Source of the DNA: Siphonodentalium dalli
Lineage: Eukaryota > Mollusca > Scaphopoda > Gadilida > Siphonodentaliidae
Length of the DNA: 64,000 nucleotides
Reading direction: 5' to 3'
Assembly: GCA_032622095.1 (NCBI GenBank)
Contig: CP136069.1
Span: 184,625,122 to 184,689,121 of the forward strand
In this document: positions 44,608 to 58,683 of the stretch, piece by piece
Layout of the letters: each line of letters begins with the position of its first letter
Position numbering within the stretch: the stretch's first letter is position 1
Notes under the pieces: model-generated
The model's database searches: none
Seen by the model: the letters and a program-made list of their open reading frames with translations, nothing else
What the model was told of the DNA's origin: nothing
Made by a program: the position numbers and the translations under genes

Positions 44608-47524
44608 TCTCATATATATTTTGAAGACCTCTGTCTGTATGTATGTTTGTTTGTCTGTCTGTCTGTCATTAATACAAATTTACGATTCTTGACCGATCGG
44701 GACGAAACTTGGTACGTGAGTGTAGTTTGGCCAGGCGGTCGTCGTTGTCGTATTGGCGAGCCCGTGCGGCGCCCGCTTCGTGCATGCGCAGACGAGATCT
44801 CGGAAACGGGTGGAGCTATCGACTTGAAATTTGCTATGTGAATGTATCTTGCCCCGGATGCGAATTTTATCGGGTCGCCGAGCCCGTGCGACACCAGCTT
44901 CGCACATGCGCAGACGAGATCTCGGAAACTGGTGGAGCTATCGACTTGAAATTTGGTATGTGAATGTATCTTGCCCCGGATACGAATTTTATCGGGTCGC
45001 CGAGCCCGTGCGACGCCAGCTTCGCGCATGCGCAGACCAGATCTCGGAAACGGGTAGAGCGATCGACTTGAAATTTTGTTTTTGAATAGCCCGGATGAAT
45101 AGCCCGGACAACGTCGGGCTCATCGGCTAGTCTCATATATATTTTGAAGACCGCTGTTTGTTTGTCTGTTTGTCTGTATGTTTGTCTGTCATTTATACAA
45201 ATCTACGATTCTCGACCGATCGGGACGATACTTGGTACGTGTGTGTAGTTTGACCAGGCGGTCGACGCTGTCGTATTGGCGAGCCCGTGCGGCTCCCGCT
45301 TCGTGCATGCGCAGACGAGATCTCGGAAACGGGTGGGGCTATCGACTTGAAATTTGCTATGTGAATGTATCTTGCCCCGGATACGAATTTTATCGGGTCG
45401 CCGAGCCCGTGCGATGTCAGTGCAGCGCATGCGCAGACGAGATCTCGGAAACGGGTGGAGCTATCGACTTAAAATTTGCTATGTGAATGTATCTTGCCCC
45501 GGATACGAATTTTATCGGGTCGCCGAGTCCGTGCGACGCCAGCTTCGCGCATGCGCAGACGAGATCTCGGAAACGGGTGGAGCTATCGACTTGAAATTTG
45601 CTATGTGAATGTATCTTGCTCCGGATACGAACTTTATCGGGTCGCCGAGCCCGTGCGATGTCAGCTTCGCGCATGCGCAGACCAGATCTCGGAAACGGGT
45701 AGAGCTATCGACTTGAAATTTGGTTTTTGAATAGCCCGGACAACGTCGGGCTCATCGGCTAGTCTATTATATATTTTGGAAGATCTGTGTGTGTGTGTGT
45801 GTCTGTGTGTCTGTCTGTTCGCGGTGGACTCGAAAACGACCCAACCGATTTCGATGAAACTTGGTACGTGGGAGTACTTTCGGCCGTGGAGTGGCATGGG
45901 CCTCTTAATTTGCCCGTGCGACGTAACCTTGACCTTGACATCGGGTCATTTCAAGGTCAAACGCCCGAGTATCACGGTATTTCGATGAAAATTAGTGTCT
46001 GGGGATACTTTCGTGTGGGGAGTGCCGTAAGCATGTTCGTTTGCCCGTGCGACCTGACCTTGACCTTGAAATCGGGTCAATTCAATGTCAAATCGCGAAT
46101 TTTTATGGGATTTCGACGAAATTTGATACATAGGGTTACTTTTGTCCACTGGGTGTTTTGGACGGGTAAAATCGTGACCCCGACCTGACATTAACCCTCA
46201 AAATGATCAATTCAAGGTCAAATCGGGTAAAACCGGATGGATTTCGACGGATACATTTGTCCGGGCAGTATTTTGGACGGGTCAAATCGTGACCCCACCT
46301 GACCTTCAAAGTGGACAATTCAAGGTCAAATCGCGCAATTCGCCGAAAGGCAGAGGGGAAACAGCCCGGACGAAAAGGGTCCACCAGCTAGTCTCATATA
46401 TATTTTGAAGACCGCTGTTTGTTTGTCTGTTTGTCTGTATGTTTGTCTGTCATTTTTACAAATCTACGATTCTCGACCGATCGGGACGATACTTGGTACG
46501 TGTGTGTAGTTTGACAAGGCGGTCGACGCTGTCGTATTGGCGAGCCCGTGCGGCGCCAATGCAGCGCATGCGCAGACGAGATCTCGGAAACGGGTGGAGC
46601 TATCGACTTGAAATTTGCTATGTGAATGTATCTTGCTCCGGATACGAACTTTATCGGGTCGCCGAGCCCGTGCGATGTCAGCTTCGCGCATGCGCAGACG
46701 AGATCTCGGAAACGCGTGGAGCTATCGACTTGAAATTTGGTATGTGAATGTATCTTGCCCCGGATACGAATTTTATCGGGTCGCCGAGCCCGCCCGACCC
46801 AAGCTTCGCGCATGCGCAGACCAGATCTCGGAAACGGGTAGAGCTATCGAATTGAAATTTGGTTTTTGAATAGCCCGGACAACGTCGGGCTCATCGGCTA
46901 GTCTATTATATATTTTGGAAGATCTGTGTGTGTGTGTGTGTCTGTGTGTCTGTCTGTTCGCGATGGACTCGAAAACGACCGAACCGATTTCGATGAAACT
47001 TGGTACGTGGGGGTACTTTCGGCCGTGGAGTGGCATGGGCCTCTTAATTTGCCCGTGCGACGTTACCTTGACCTTGACATCGTGTCATTTCAAGGTCAAA
47101 CGCCCGAATATCACGGGATTTCGATGAAAATTAGTGTCTGGGGATACTTTCGTGTGGGGAGTGTCGTAAGCATGTTCGTTTGCCCGTGCGACGTGACCTT
47201 GAAATCGGGTCAATTCAATGTCAAATCGCGAATTTTTATGGGATTTCGACGAAATTTGATACATAGGGTTACTTTTGTCCACTGGGTGTTTGGACGGGTA
47301 AAATCGTGACCCCGACCTGACATTAACCTTCAAACCGATCAATTCAAGGTCAAATCGGGTAAAACCGGATGGATTTCGACGGATACTTTTGTCCGGGCAG
47401 TGTTTTGGACGGGTCAAATCGTGACCCCACCTGACCTTCAAAGTGGACAATTCAAGGTCAAATCGCGCAATTCGCCGAAAGGCAGAGGGGAAACAGCCCG
47501 GACGAAGTCGGGTCCACCAGCTAG
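44608..47524 (+). repeat. Higher-order repeat 4
   Basis: 2,917 bp. Units: a 44,608-45,130; b 45,131-45,762; c 45,763-46,391; d 46,392-46,901; e 46,902-47,524. Unit d has the AATGCAGCGCATGCGC core junction in place of AGCTTCGCGCATGCGC. Confidence 0.93.
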
Positions 47525-48047
47525 TCTCATATATATTTTGAAGACCTCTGTCTGTATGTATGTTTGTTTGTCTGTCTGTCTGTCATTAATACAAATTTAC
47601 GATTCTTGACCGATCGGGACGAAACTTGGTACGTGAGTGTAGTTTGACCAGGCGGTCGTCGTTGTCGTATTGGCGAGCCCGTGCGGCGCCCGCTTCGTGC
47701 ATGCGCAGACGAGATCTCGGAAACGGGTGGAGCTATCGACTTGAAATTTGCTATGTGAATGTATCTTGCCCCGGATGCGAATTTTATCGGGTCGCCGAGC
47801 CCGTGCGACACCAGCTTCGCACATGCGCAGACGAGATCTCGGAAACGGGTGGAGCTATCGACTTGAAATTTGGTATGTGAATGTATCTTGCCCCGGATAC
47901 GAATTTTATCGGGTCGCCGAGCCCGTGCGACGCCAGCTTCGCGCATGCGCAGAACAGATTTCGGAAACGGGTAGAGCGATCGACTTGAAATTTGGTTTCT
48001 GAATAGCCCGGATGAATAGCCCGGACAACGTCGGGCTCATCGGCTAG
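47525..48047 (+). mobile_element. Helitron-like unit A (a-type), start of a fifth higher-order repeat
   Basis: 523 bp, a-type. The fifth higher-order repeat is cut short in the next unit, where the large duplication begins. Confidence 0.88.
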
Positions 48048-48606
48048 TCTCATATATATTTTGAAGACCGCTGTTTGTTTGTCTGTTTGTCTGTATGTTT
48101 GTCTGTCATTTATACAAATCTACGATTCTCGACCGATCGGGACGATACTTGGTACGTGTGTGTAGTTTGACCAGGCGGTCGACGCTGTCGTATTGGCGAG
48201 CCCGTGCGGCGCCCGCTTCGTGCATGCGCAGACGAGATCTCGGAAACGGGTGGAGCTATCGACTTGAAATTTGCTATGTGAATGTATCTTGCCCCGGATA
48301 CGAATTTTATCGGGTCGCCGAGCCCGTGCGACGCCACTACGCGCATGCGCAGACGAGATCTCGGAAACGGGTGGAGCTATCGACTTGAAATTTGCTATGT
48401 GAATGTATCTTGCCCCGGATACGAATTTTATCGGGTCGCCGAGCCCGTGCGACGCCACTACGCGCATGCGCAGACGAGATCTCGGAAACGGGTGGAGCTA
48501 TCGACTTGAAATTTGGTTTACAGACCAGATCTCGGAAACGGGTGGAGCTGTCGACTTGAAATTATGGTTTTTGAATAGCCCGGACAACGTCGGGCTCATC
48601 GGCTAG
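48048..48606 (+). mobile_element. Hybrid unit: b-type left part, A3 right part
   Basis: The left portion (microsatellite and GGGACGATACTTGG block) is the b-type of the higher-order repeats. From about 48,334 on it is identical to unit A3 (31,066-31,624), including its GCCACTACGCGC core joints and terminal GAAATTATGG. It is a recombination product and marks the start of the second copy of the 16.9-kb block. Confidence 0.9.
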
Positions 48607-49070
48607 TCTATAATATATTTTGAAGACCTCTGTTTGTCTGTCTGTCTGTCTGTCTGTATGTATGTATGTCATTTATACAAATCTACGATTCTCGACCGAT
48701 CGGGACGAAACTTGGTACGTGTATGTAGTTTGACCAGGCGGTCGTCGTTGTCGTATTGGCGAACCCGTGCGACGCCCGTGCAGCGCATGCGCAGACGAGA
48801 TCTCGGAAACGGGTGGAGCTATCGACTTGAAATTTGCTATGTGAATGTATCTTGCCCCGGATACGAATTTTATCTGGTCGCCGAGCCCGTGCGACGCCAC
48901 TACGCGCATGCGCAGACGAGATATCTGAAACGGGTGGAGCTATCGACTTGAAATTTGGTTTACAGACCCGAAACCGGAAACGGGTGGAGCTGTTGACTTG
49001 AAATTATGGTTTTTGAATAGCCCGGACAACGTCGGGCTCATCGGCTAGTCTATAATATATTTTGAAGACC

Positions 49071-49115
<45 letters not shown>

Positions 49116-50278
49116 ATGTCTGTCTGTATGTCATTTATACAAATCTACGATTCTCGACCGATCGGGACGAAACTTGGTACCTGTATGTAGTTTGACAAGG
49201 CGGTCGTCGTTGTCGTATTGGCGAGCCCGTGCGACGCCCGTGCAGCGCATGCGCAGACAAGATCTCGGAAACGGGTGGAGCTATCGACTTGAAATTTGCT
49301 ATGTGAATGTACCTTGCCCCAGATACGAATTTTATCGGGTCGCCGAGCCCGTGCGACGCCAGCTTCGCGCATGCGCAGACGAGATCTCGGACACGGGTGG
49401 AGCTATCGACTTGAAATTTGCTATGTGAATGTATCTTGCCCCGGATACGAATTTTATCGGGTCGCCGAGCCCGTGCGACGCCAGCTTCGCGCATGCGCAG
49501 ACCAGATATCGGAAACGGGTGGAGCTATCGACTTGAAATTTGGTTTTTTAGTAGCCCGGACAACGTCGGGCTGGGTAGAGCTATCGACTTCAAATTTGGT
49601 TTTTGAACAGCCCGGACAATGTCGGGCTCATCGGCTAGTCTATTATATATTTTGGAAGATCTGTGTGTCTGTCTGTGTGTCTGTGTGTTCGCGATGGACT
49701 CGAAAACGACCGAACCTATTTCGATGAAACTTGGTATGTGAGGGTACATTCGGACGTGAGGTGGCATGGGCCTGTTAATTTGCCCGTGCGCGTGACCTTG
49801 AACTTAAAATCGGGTCATTTCAAGGTCGAACGCCCGAGTATCACGGGATTTCGATGAAAATTAGTGTCTAGGGATACTTTCGTATGGGGAGTGTCGTAAG
49901 CCTATTCGTTTGCCCGTGCGGCGTGACATTGACCTTGAAATCGGGTCAATTTAAGGTCAAATCGCGAATTGTTATGGGATTTCGACGAAATTTGATTCAT
50001 AGGGTTAATTTTGTCCACTGAGTGTTTTGGACGGATCGAGTCGTGACCCCGACCTGATATTGACCTTCAAAATGATCAATTCGAGGTCAAATCGGGTAAA
50101 ACCGGATGGATTTCGACGGGTACTTTTGTCGGATACTTTTGTCCGGGCAGTGTTTGGACGGGTGAAAACGTTACCCCACCTCACCTTGGCCTTCAAAATG
50201 GACAATTCAAGGTCAATCGGTCAATTCGCCGAAAAGCAGAGGGGAAACAGCCCGGACGAAGTCGGTTCCACCTGCTAG
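48607..50278 (+). repeat. Second copy of units A4, A5 and B1
   Basis: Corresponds to 31,625-33,296 at a constant offset of 16,982 bp. Units: 48,607-49,048; 49,049-49,638; 49,639-50,278. I saw no difference between the copies by eye. Confidence 0.92.
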
Positions 50279-51396
50279 TATATATATATATATTTGGAAA
50301 GTGTGGAGGGCGCTGGCACAGGTCGGTTATCCGATTTCTTATGTAATTATTTCTATGGAACTAGCTAAATTTTGTTAGGTTGTGTCGGAAATTGACATAA
50401 AATATTGTCTTGAGCACAGACAAAGGATAATTATGTTGAAATTGCTAAAAAGCTAATTGAACTGCGTGTTAATCAAGGTCTGAGTCTAGATCGAACGAGC
50501 ATATCTCTCAAACTGGGATTTTTCTTGTAGACAATAATAACCCGTTTGTCGAGAGGCTCGGTCAATTTAGTGTTTAATAATGCAAAGTTTTTTCTGAAAA
50601 TGTTTGCGATTTCAACATTTCTACGATTGTAGATTAGAGGAAAGCACAAGAAATTTCGAGAAACACCTTTGTAGTCAATGTTAAGTCCGAACGGAAGATA
50701 TGTTTTAAGTACGTCCATCCAATGATTTTCGCGTTCTAGGCGTATTGAATCGGTTTGGTCTTCGTAGGCTAGAATTGGTGTCTGTTCTATTGGCTGAAAG
50801 CTTATATAGAAGGTGAGAAAAACCTACCTCTTACCATCTATACATCAGTCCGTTCCAGCGTTGCACCTGACATCGCATATCAGAGTTACCATTCGTGATA
50901 TTCACACATACATCATTGAGGGTCAGATTTGATGTAGTGTTAATGGCGACGTTTCGACTAATTTGATATAGTTTTATCAAGTGATAAACCTATATTAATT
51001 CGGTAAAGTCTCGTCAGAGTGTGAACCGATTTGTTAAATCAAGGAAATCAATGCTGGTTTGCGATATTGATTCTTTGAGTTTGATTGATTCATCATGACT
51101 GTTCAAGATGTTCAAGAACACCCTAAACTCATCCAGACCATGAGTCCAAATGATAAATATCTCGTCCAAGAATCTATAATAGGCTAATGGTTGTTTGTCA
51201 GATTTGGCTAGGGCGCCTTTCTCCCACTCTGCAACAAAAATTGAGGCAAAATTAGGACTAAACTTCTTGCCCATACTGCAGCCGGAGACCTGTAAATAAT
51301 ATCGTCCATTAAATTCAAAGTCATTCCCTTTAAGAGAAAGTTCTAATAATTGAAGTAGTTCATCTCCAGGTCTATGAGGATATATATATATATATA
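50279..51396. mobile_element. Second copy of the Penelope-like interruption
   Basis: Copy of 33,297-34,403, 11 bp longer because it retains bases lost from copy 1. Confidence 0.85.
50473..51382 (-). pseudogene. Penelope-like reverse transcriptase remnant (copy 2)
   Basis: Same two coding blocks as copy 1, with the same F-L-D-E active site and the same gap between blocks. Here the second block is unbroken across the 11 bp (around 50,640-50,650) missing from copy 1, so it reads from HWMDVLKTYLPFGLN through to LVRSRL in one frame. The 11-bp loss in copy 1 therefore happened after the duplication. Non-functional. Confidence 0.8.
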
Positions 51397-52971
51397 CGTG
51401 ACCTTGACCTTGACATCGGGATTTCGATGAAAATTAGTGTCTGGGGATACTTTCGTGTGGGGAGTGCCGTAAGCATGTTCGTTTGCCCGTGCGACCTGAC
51501 CTTGACCTTGAAATCGGGTCAATTCAATGTCAAATCGCGAATTTTTATGGGATTTCGACGAAATTTGATACATAGGGATACTTTTGTCCACTGGGTGTTT
51601 TTGACGGGTAAAATCGTGACCCCGACCTGACATTAACCTTCAAAATGATCAATTCAAGGTCAAATCGGGTAAAACCGGATGGATTTCGACGGGTACTTTT
51701 GTCCGGGCAGTGTTTTGGACGGGTCAAATCGTGACCCCACCTGACCTTCAAAGTGGACAATTCAAGGTCAAATCGCGCAATTCGCCAAAAAGCAGAGGGG
51801 AAACAGCCCGGACGAAGTCGGGTCCACCAGCTAGTCTCATATATATTTTGAAGACCGCTGTTTGTTTGTCTGTCTGTTTGTCTGTATGTTTGTCTGTCAT
51901 TTATACAAATCTACGATTCTCGACCGATCGGGACCAAACTTGGTACGTATGTGTAGTTTGACCAGGCGGTCGACGCTGTCGTAATGGCGAGCCCGTGCGG
52001 CGCCCGCTTCGTGCATGCGCAGACGAGATCTCGGAAACGGGTGGAGCTATCGACTTGAAATTTGCTATGTGAATGTATCTTGCCCCGGATACGAATTTTA
52101 TCGGGTCGCCGAGCCCGTGCGATGTCAGCTTCGCGCATGCGCAGACGAGATCTCGGAAACGGGTGGAGCTATCGACTTGAAATTTGGTATGTGAATGTAT
52201 CTTGCCCCGGATACGAATTTTATCGGGTCGCCGAGCCCGCCCGACCCAAGCTTCGCGCATGCGCAGACCAGATCTCGGAAACGGGTAGAGCTATCGAATT
52301 GAAATTTGGTTTTTGAATAGCCCGGACAACGTCGGGCTCATCGGCTAGTCTATTATATATTTTGGAAGATCTGTGTGTGTGTGTGTGTCTGTGTGTCTGT
52401 CTGTTCGCGATGGACTCGAAAACGACCGAACCGATTTCGATGAAACTTGGTACGTGGGGGTACTTTCGGCCGTGGAGTGGCATGGGCCTCTTAATTTGCC
52501 CGTGCGACGTTACCTTGACCTTGACATCGGGTCATTTCAAGGTCAAACGCCCGAGTATCACGGGATTTCGATGAAAATTAGTGTCTGGGGATACTTTCGT
52601 GTGGGGAGTGTCGTAAGCATGTTCGTTTGCCCGTGCGACGCGACCTTGAAATCGGGTCAATTCAATGTCAAATCGCGAATTTTTATGGGATTTCGACGAA
52701 ATTTGATACATAGGGTTACTTTTGTCCACTGGGTGTTTGGACGGGTAAAATCGTGACCCCGACCTGACATTAACCTTCAAACCGATCAATTCAAGGTCAA
52801 ATCGGGTAAAACCGGATGGATTTCGACGGATACTTTTGTCCGGGCAGTGTTTTGGACGGGTCAAATCGTGACCCCACCTGACCTTCAAAGTGGACAATTC
52901 AAGGTCAAATCGCGCAATTCGCCGAAAGGCAGAGGGGAAACAGCCCGGACGAAGTCGGGTCCACCAGCTAG
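51397..52971 (+). repeat. Second copy of the truncated B, d-type A and e-type B units
   Basis: Corresponds to 34,404-35,978 at offset 16,993. Units: 51,397-51,834; 51,835-52,348; 52,349-52,971. One substitution visible at about 52,639 (GACGCGACC against GACGTGACC). Confidence 0.92.
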
Positions 52972-55766
52972 TCTCATATATATTTTGAAGACCTCTGTCT
53001 GTATGTATGTTTGTTTGTCTGTCTGTCTGTCATTAATACAAATTTACGATTCTTGACCGATCGGGACGAAACTTGGTACGTGAGTGTAGTTTGACCAGGC
53101 GGTCGTCGTTGTCGTATTGGCGAGCCCGTGCGGCGCCCGCTTCGTGCATGCGCAGACGAGATCTCGGAAACGGGTGGAGCTATCGACTTGAAATTTGCTA
53201 TGTGAATGTATCTTGCCCCGGGTGCGAATTTTATCGGGTCGCCGAGCCCGTGCGACACCAGCTTCGCACATGCGCAGACGAGATCTCGGAAACGGGTGGA
53301 GCTATCGACTTGAAATTTGGTATGTGAATGTATCTTGCCCCGGATACGAATTTTATCGGGTCGCCGAGCCCGTGCGACGCCAGCTTCGCGCATGCGCAGA
53401 CCAGATCTCGGAAACGGGTAGAGCGATCGACTTGAAATTTGGTTTTTGAATAGCCCGGATGAATAGCCCGGACAACGTCGGGCTCATCGGCTAGTCTCAT
53501 ATATATTTTGAAGACCGCTGTTTGTTTGTCTGTTTGTCTGTATGTTTGTCTGTCATTTATACAAATCTACGATTCTCGACCGATCGGAACGATACTTGGT
53601 ACGTGTGTGTAGTTTGACCAGGCGGTCGACGCTGTCGTATTGGCGAGCCCGTGCGGCGCCCGCTTCGTGCATGCGCAGACGAGATCTCGGAAACGGGTGG
53701 AGCTATCGACTTAAAATTTGCTATGTGAATGTATCTTGCCCCGGATGCGAATTTTATCGGGTCGCCGAGTCCGTGCGACGCCAGCTTCGCGCATGCGCAG
53801 ACGAGATCTCGGAAACGGGTGGAGCTATCGACTTGAAATTTGCTATGTGAATGTATCTTGCTCCGGATACGAACTTTATCGGGTCGCCGAGCCCGTGCGA
53901 TGTCAGCTTCGCGCATGCGCAGACCAGATCTCGGAAACGGGTAGAGCTATCGACTTGAAATTTGGTTTTTGAATAGCCCGGACAACGTCGGGCTCATCGG
54001 CTAGTCTATTATATATTTTGGAAGATCTGTGTGTGTGTGTGTGTCTGTGTGTCTGTCTGTTCGCGGTGGACTCGAAAACGACCCAACCGATTTCGATGAA
54101 ACTTGGTACGTGGGGGTACTTTCGGCCGTGGAGTGGCATGGGCCTCTTAATTTGCCCGTGCGACGTAACCTTGACCTTGACATCGGGTCATTTCAAGGTC
54201 AAACGCCCGAGTATCACGGGATTTCGATGAAAATTAGTGTCTGGGGACACTTTCGTGTGGGCAGTGTCGTAAGCATGTTCGTTTGCCCGTGCGACGTGAC
54301 CTTGATCTTGAAATCGGGTCAATTCAATGTCAAATCGCGAATTTTTATGGGATTTCGACGAAATTTGATACATAGGGTTACTTTTGTCCACTGGGTGTTT
54401 TGGACGGGTAAAATCGTGACCCCGACCTGACATTAACCCTCAAAATGATCAATTCAAGGTCAAATCGGGTAAAACCGGATGGATTTCGACGGATACATTT
54501 GTCCGGGCAGTGTTTTGGACGGGTCAAATCGTGACCCCACCTGACCTTCAAAGTGGACAATTCAAGGTCAAATCACGCAATTCGCCGAAAGGCAGAGGGG
54601 AAACAGCCCGGACGAAAAGGGTCCACCAGCTAGTCTCATATATATTTTGAAGACCGCTGTTTGTTTGTCTGTTTGTCTGTATGTTTGTCGGTCATTTTTA
54701 CAAATCTACGATTCTCGACCGATCGGGACGATACTTGGTACGTGTGTGTAGTTTGACAAGGCGGTCGACGCCGTCGTATTGGCGAGCCCGTGGGGCGCCA
54801 GCTTCGCGCATGCGCAGACGAGATCTCGGAAACGGGTGGAGCTATCGACTTGAAATTTGCTATGTGAATGTATCTTGCTCCGGACACGAACTTTATCGGG
54901 TCGCCGAGCCCGTGCGATGTCAGCTTCGCGCATGCGCAGACGAGATCTCGGAAACGGGTGGAGCTATCGACTTGAAATTTGGTATGTGAATGTATCTTGC
55001 CCCGGATACGAATTTTATCGGGTCGCCGAGCCCGCCCGACCCAAGCTTCGCGCATGCGCAGACCAGATCTCGGAAACGGGTAGAGCTATCGAATTGAAAT
55101 TTGGTTTTTGAATAGCCCGGACAACGTCGGGCTCATCGGCTAGTCTATTGAATATTTTGGATGATCTGTGTGTGTGTGTGTGTCTGTGTGTCTGTCTGTT
55201 CGCGATGGACTCGAAAACGACCGAACCGATTTCGATGAAACTTGGTACGTGGGGGTACTTTCGGCCGTGGAGTGGCATGGGCCTCTTAATTTGCCCGTGC
55301 GACGTTACCTTGACCTTGACATCGGGTCATTTCAAGGTCAAACGCCCGAGTATCACGGGATTTCGATGAAAATTAGTGTCTGGGGATACTTTCGTGTGGG
55401 GAGTGTCGTAAGCATGTTCGTTTGCCCGTGCGACGTGACCTTGAAATCGGGTCAATTCAATGTCAAATCGCGAATTTTTATGGGATTTCGACGAAATTTG
55501 ATACATAGGGTTACTTTTGTCCACTGGGTGTTTGGACGGGTAAAATCGTGACCCCGACCTGACATTAACCTTCAAACCGATCAATTCAAGGTCAAATCGG
55601 GTAAAACCGGATGGATTTCGACGGATACTTTTGTCCGGGCAGTGTTTTGGACGGGTCAAATCGTGACCCCACCTGACCTTCAAAGTGGACAATTCAAGGT
55701 CAAATCGCGCAATTCGCCGAAAGGCAGAGGGGAAACAGCCCGGACGAAGTCGGGTCCACCAGCTAG
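52972..55766 (+). repeat. Higher-order repeat 1, second copy, one core shorter
   Basis: 2,795 bp. Units: a 52,972-53,494; b 53,495-54,004 (510 bp, one 122-bp core lost relative to 36,502-37,133); c 54,005-54,633; d 54,634-55,143; e 55,144-55,766. The loss is private to this copy and so is younger than the 16.9-kb duplication. Confidence 0.92.
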
Positions 55767-58683
55767 TCTCATATATATTTTGAAGACCTCTGTCTGTATG
55801 TATGTTTGTTTGTCTGTCTGTCTGTCATTAATACAAATTTACGATTCTTGACCGATCGGGACGAAACTTGGTACGTGAGTGTAGTTTGACCAGGCGGTCG
55901 TCGTTGTCGTATTGGCGAGCCCGTGCGGCGCCCGCTTCGTGCATGCGCAGACGAGATCTCGGAAACGGGTGGAGCTATCGACTTGAAATTTGCTATGTGA
56001 ATGTATCTTGCCCCGGGTGCGAATTTTATCGGGTCGCCGAGCCCGTGCGACACCAGCTTCGCACATGCGCAGACGAGATCTCGGAAACGGGTGGAGCTAT
56101 CGACTTGAAATTTGGTATGTGAATGTATCTTGCCCCGGATACGAATTTTATCGGGTCGCCGAGCCCGTGCGACGCCAGCTTCGCGCATGCGCAGACCAGA
56201 TCTCGGAAACGGGTAGAGCGATCGACTTGAAATTTGGTTTTTGAATAGCCCGGATGAATAGCCCGGACAACGTCGGGCTCATCGGCTAGTCTCATATATA
56301 TTTTGAAGACCGCTGTTTGTTTGTCTGTTTGTCTGTATGTTTGTCTGTCATTTATACAAATCTACGATTCTCGACCGATCGGAACGATACTTGGTACGTG
56401 TGTGTAGTTTGACCAGGCGGTCGACGCTGTCGTATTGGCGAGCCCGTGCGGCGCCCGCTTCGTGCATGCGCAGACGAGATCTCGGAAACGGGTGGAGCTA
56501 TCGACTTGAAATTTGCTATGTGAATGTATCTTGCCCCGGATACGAATTTTATCGGGTCGCCGAGCCCGTGCGACGCCAGTGCAGCGCATGCGCAGACGAG
56601 ATCTCGGAAACGGGTGGAGCTATCGACTTAAAATTTGCTATGTGAATGTATCTTGCCCCGGATGCGAATTTTATCGGGTCGCCGAGTCCGTGCGACGCCA
56701 GCTTCGCGCATGCGCAGACGAGATCTCGGAAACGGGTGGAGCTATCGACTTGAAATTTGCTATGTGAATGTATCTTGCTCCGGATACGAACTTTATCGGG
56801 TCGCCGAGCCCGTGCGATGTCAGCTTCGCGCATGCGCAGACCAGATCTCGGAAACGGGTAGAGCTATCGACTTGAAATTTGGTTTTTGAATAGCCCGGAC
56901 AACGTCGGGCTCATCGGCTAGTCTATTATATATTTTGGAAGATCTGTGTGTGTGTGTGTGTCTGTGTGTCTGTCTGTTCGCGGTGGACTCGAAAACGACC
57001 CAACCGATTTCGATGAAACTTGGTACGTGGGGGTACTTTCGGCCGTGGAGTGGCATGGGCCTCTTAATTTGCCCGTGCGACGTAACCTTGACCTTGACAT
57101 CGGGTCATTTCAAGGTCAAACGCCCGAGTATCACGGGATTTCGATGAAAATTAGTGTCTGGGGACACTTTCGTGTGGGCAGTGTCGTAAGCATGTTCGTT
57201 TGCCCGTGCGACGTGACCTTGATCTTGAAATCGGGTCAATTCAATGTCAAATCGCGAATTTTTATGGGATTTCGACGAAATTTGATACATAGGGTTACTT
57301 TTGTCCACTGGGTGTTTTGGACGGGTAAAATCGTGACCCCGACCTGACATTAACCCTCAAAATGATCAATTCAAGGTCAAATCGGGTAAAACCGGATGGA
57401 TTTCGACGGATACATTTGTCCGGGCAGTGTTTTGGACGGGTCAAATCGTGACCCCACCTGACCTTCAAAGTGGACAATTCAAGGTCAAATCACGCAATTC
57501 GCCGAAAGGCAGAGGGGAAACAGCCCGGACGAAAAGGGTCCACCAGCTAGTCTCATATATATTTTGAAGACCGCTGTTTGTTTGTCTGTTTGTCTGTATG
57601 TTTGTCGGTCATTTTTACAAATCTACGATTCTCGACCGATCGGGACGATACTTGGTACGTGTGTGTAGTTTGACAAGGCGGTCGACGCCGTCGTATTGGC
57701 GAGCCCGTGGGGCGCCAGCTTCGCGCATGCGCAGACGAGATCTCGGAAACGGGTGGAGCTATCGACTTGAAATTTGCTATGTGAATGTATCTTGCTCCGG
57801 ACACGAACTTTATCGGGTCGCCGAGCCCGTGCGATGTCAGCTTCGCGCATGCGCAGACGAGATCTCGGAAACGGGTGGAGCTATCGACTTGAAATTTGGT
57901 ATGTGAATGTATCTTGCCCCGGATACGAATTTTATCGGGTCGCCGAGCCCGCCCGACCCAAGCTTCGCGCATGCGCAGACCAGATCTCGGAAACGGGTAG
58001 AGCTATCGAATTGAAATTTGGTTTTTGAATAGCCCGGACAACGTCGGGCTCATCGGCTAGTCTATTGAATATTTTGGATGATCTGTGTGTGTGTGTGTGT
58101 CTGTGTGTCTGTCTGTTCGCGATGGACTCGAAAACGACCGAACCGATTTCGATGAAACTTGGTACGTGGGGGTACTTTCGGCCGTGGAGTGGCATGGGCC
58201 TCTTAATTTGCCCGTGCGACGTTACCTTGACCTTGACATCGTGTCATTTCAAGGTCAAACGCCCGAATATCACGGGATTTCGATGAAAATTAGTGCCTGG
58301 GGATACTTTCGTGTGGGGAGTGTCGTAAGCATGTTCGTTTGCCCGTGCGACGTGACCTTGAAATCGGGTCAATTCAATGTCAAATCGCGAATTTTTATGG
58401 GATTTCGACGAAATTTGATACATAGGGTTACTTTTGTCCACTGGGTGTTTGGACGGGTAAAATCGTGACCCCGACCTGACATTAACCTTCAAACCGATCA
58501 ATTCAAGGTCAAATCGGGTAAAACCGGATGGATTTCGACGGATACTTTTGTCCGGGCAGTGTTTTGGACGGGTCAAATCGTGACCCCACCTGACCTTCAA
58601 AGTGGACAATTCAAGGTCAAATCGCGCAATTCGCCGAAAGGCAGAGGGGAAACAGCCCGGACGAAGTCGGGTCCACCAGCTAG
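55767..58683 (+). repeat. Higher-order repeat 2, second copy
   Basis: 2,917 bp, matches 38,896-41,812 at offset 16,871. Units: a 55,767-56,289; b 56,290-56,921; c 56,922-57,550; d 57,551-58,060; e 58,061-58,683. It shares the private changes of unit e in repeat 2. Confidence 0.92.
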
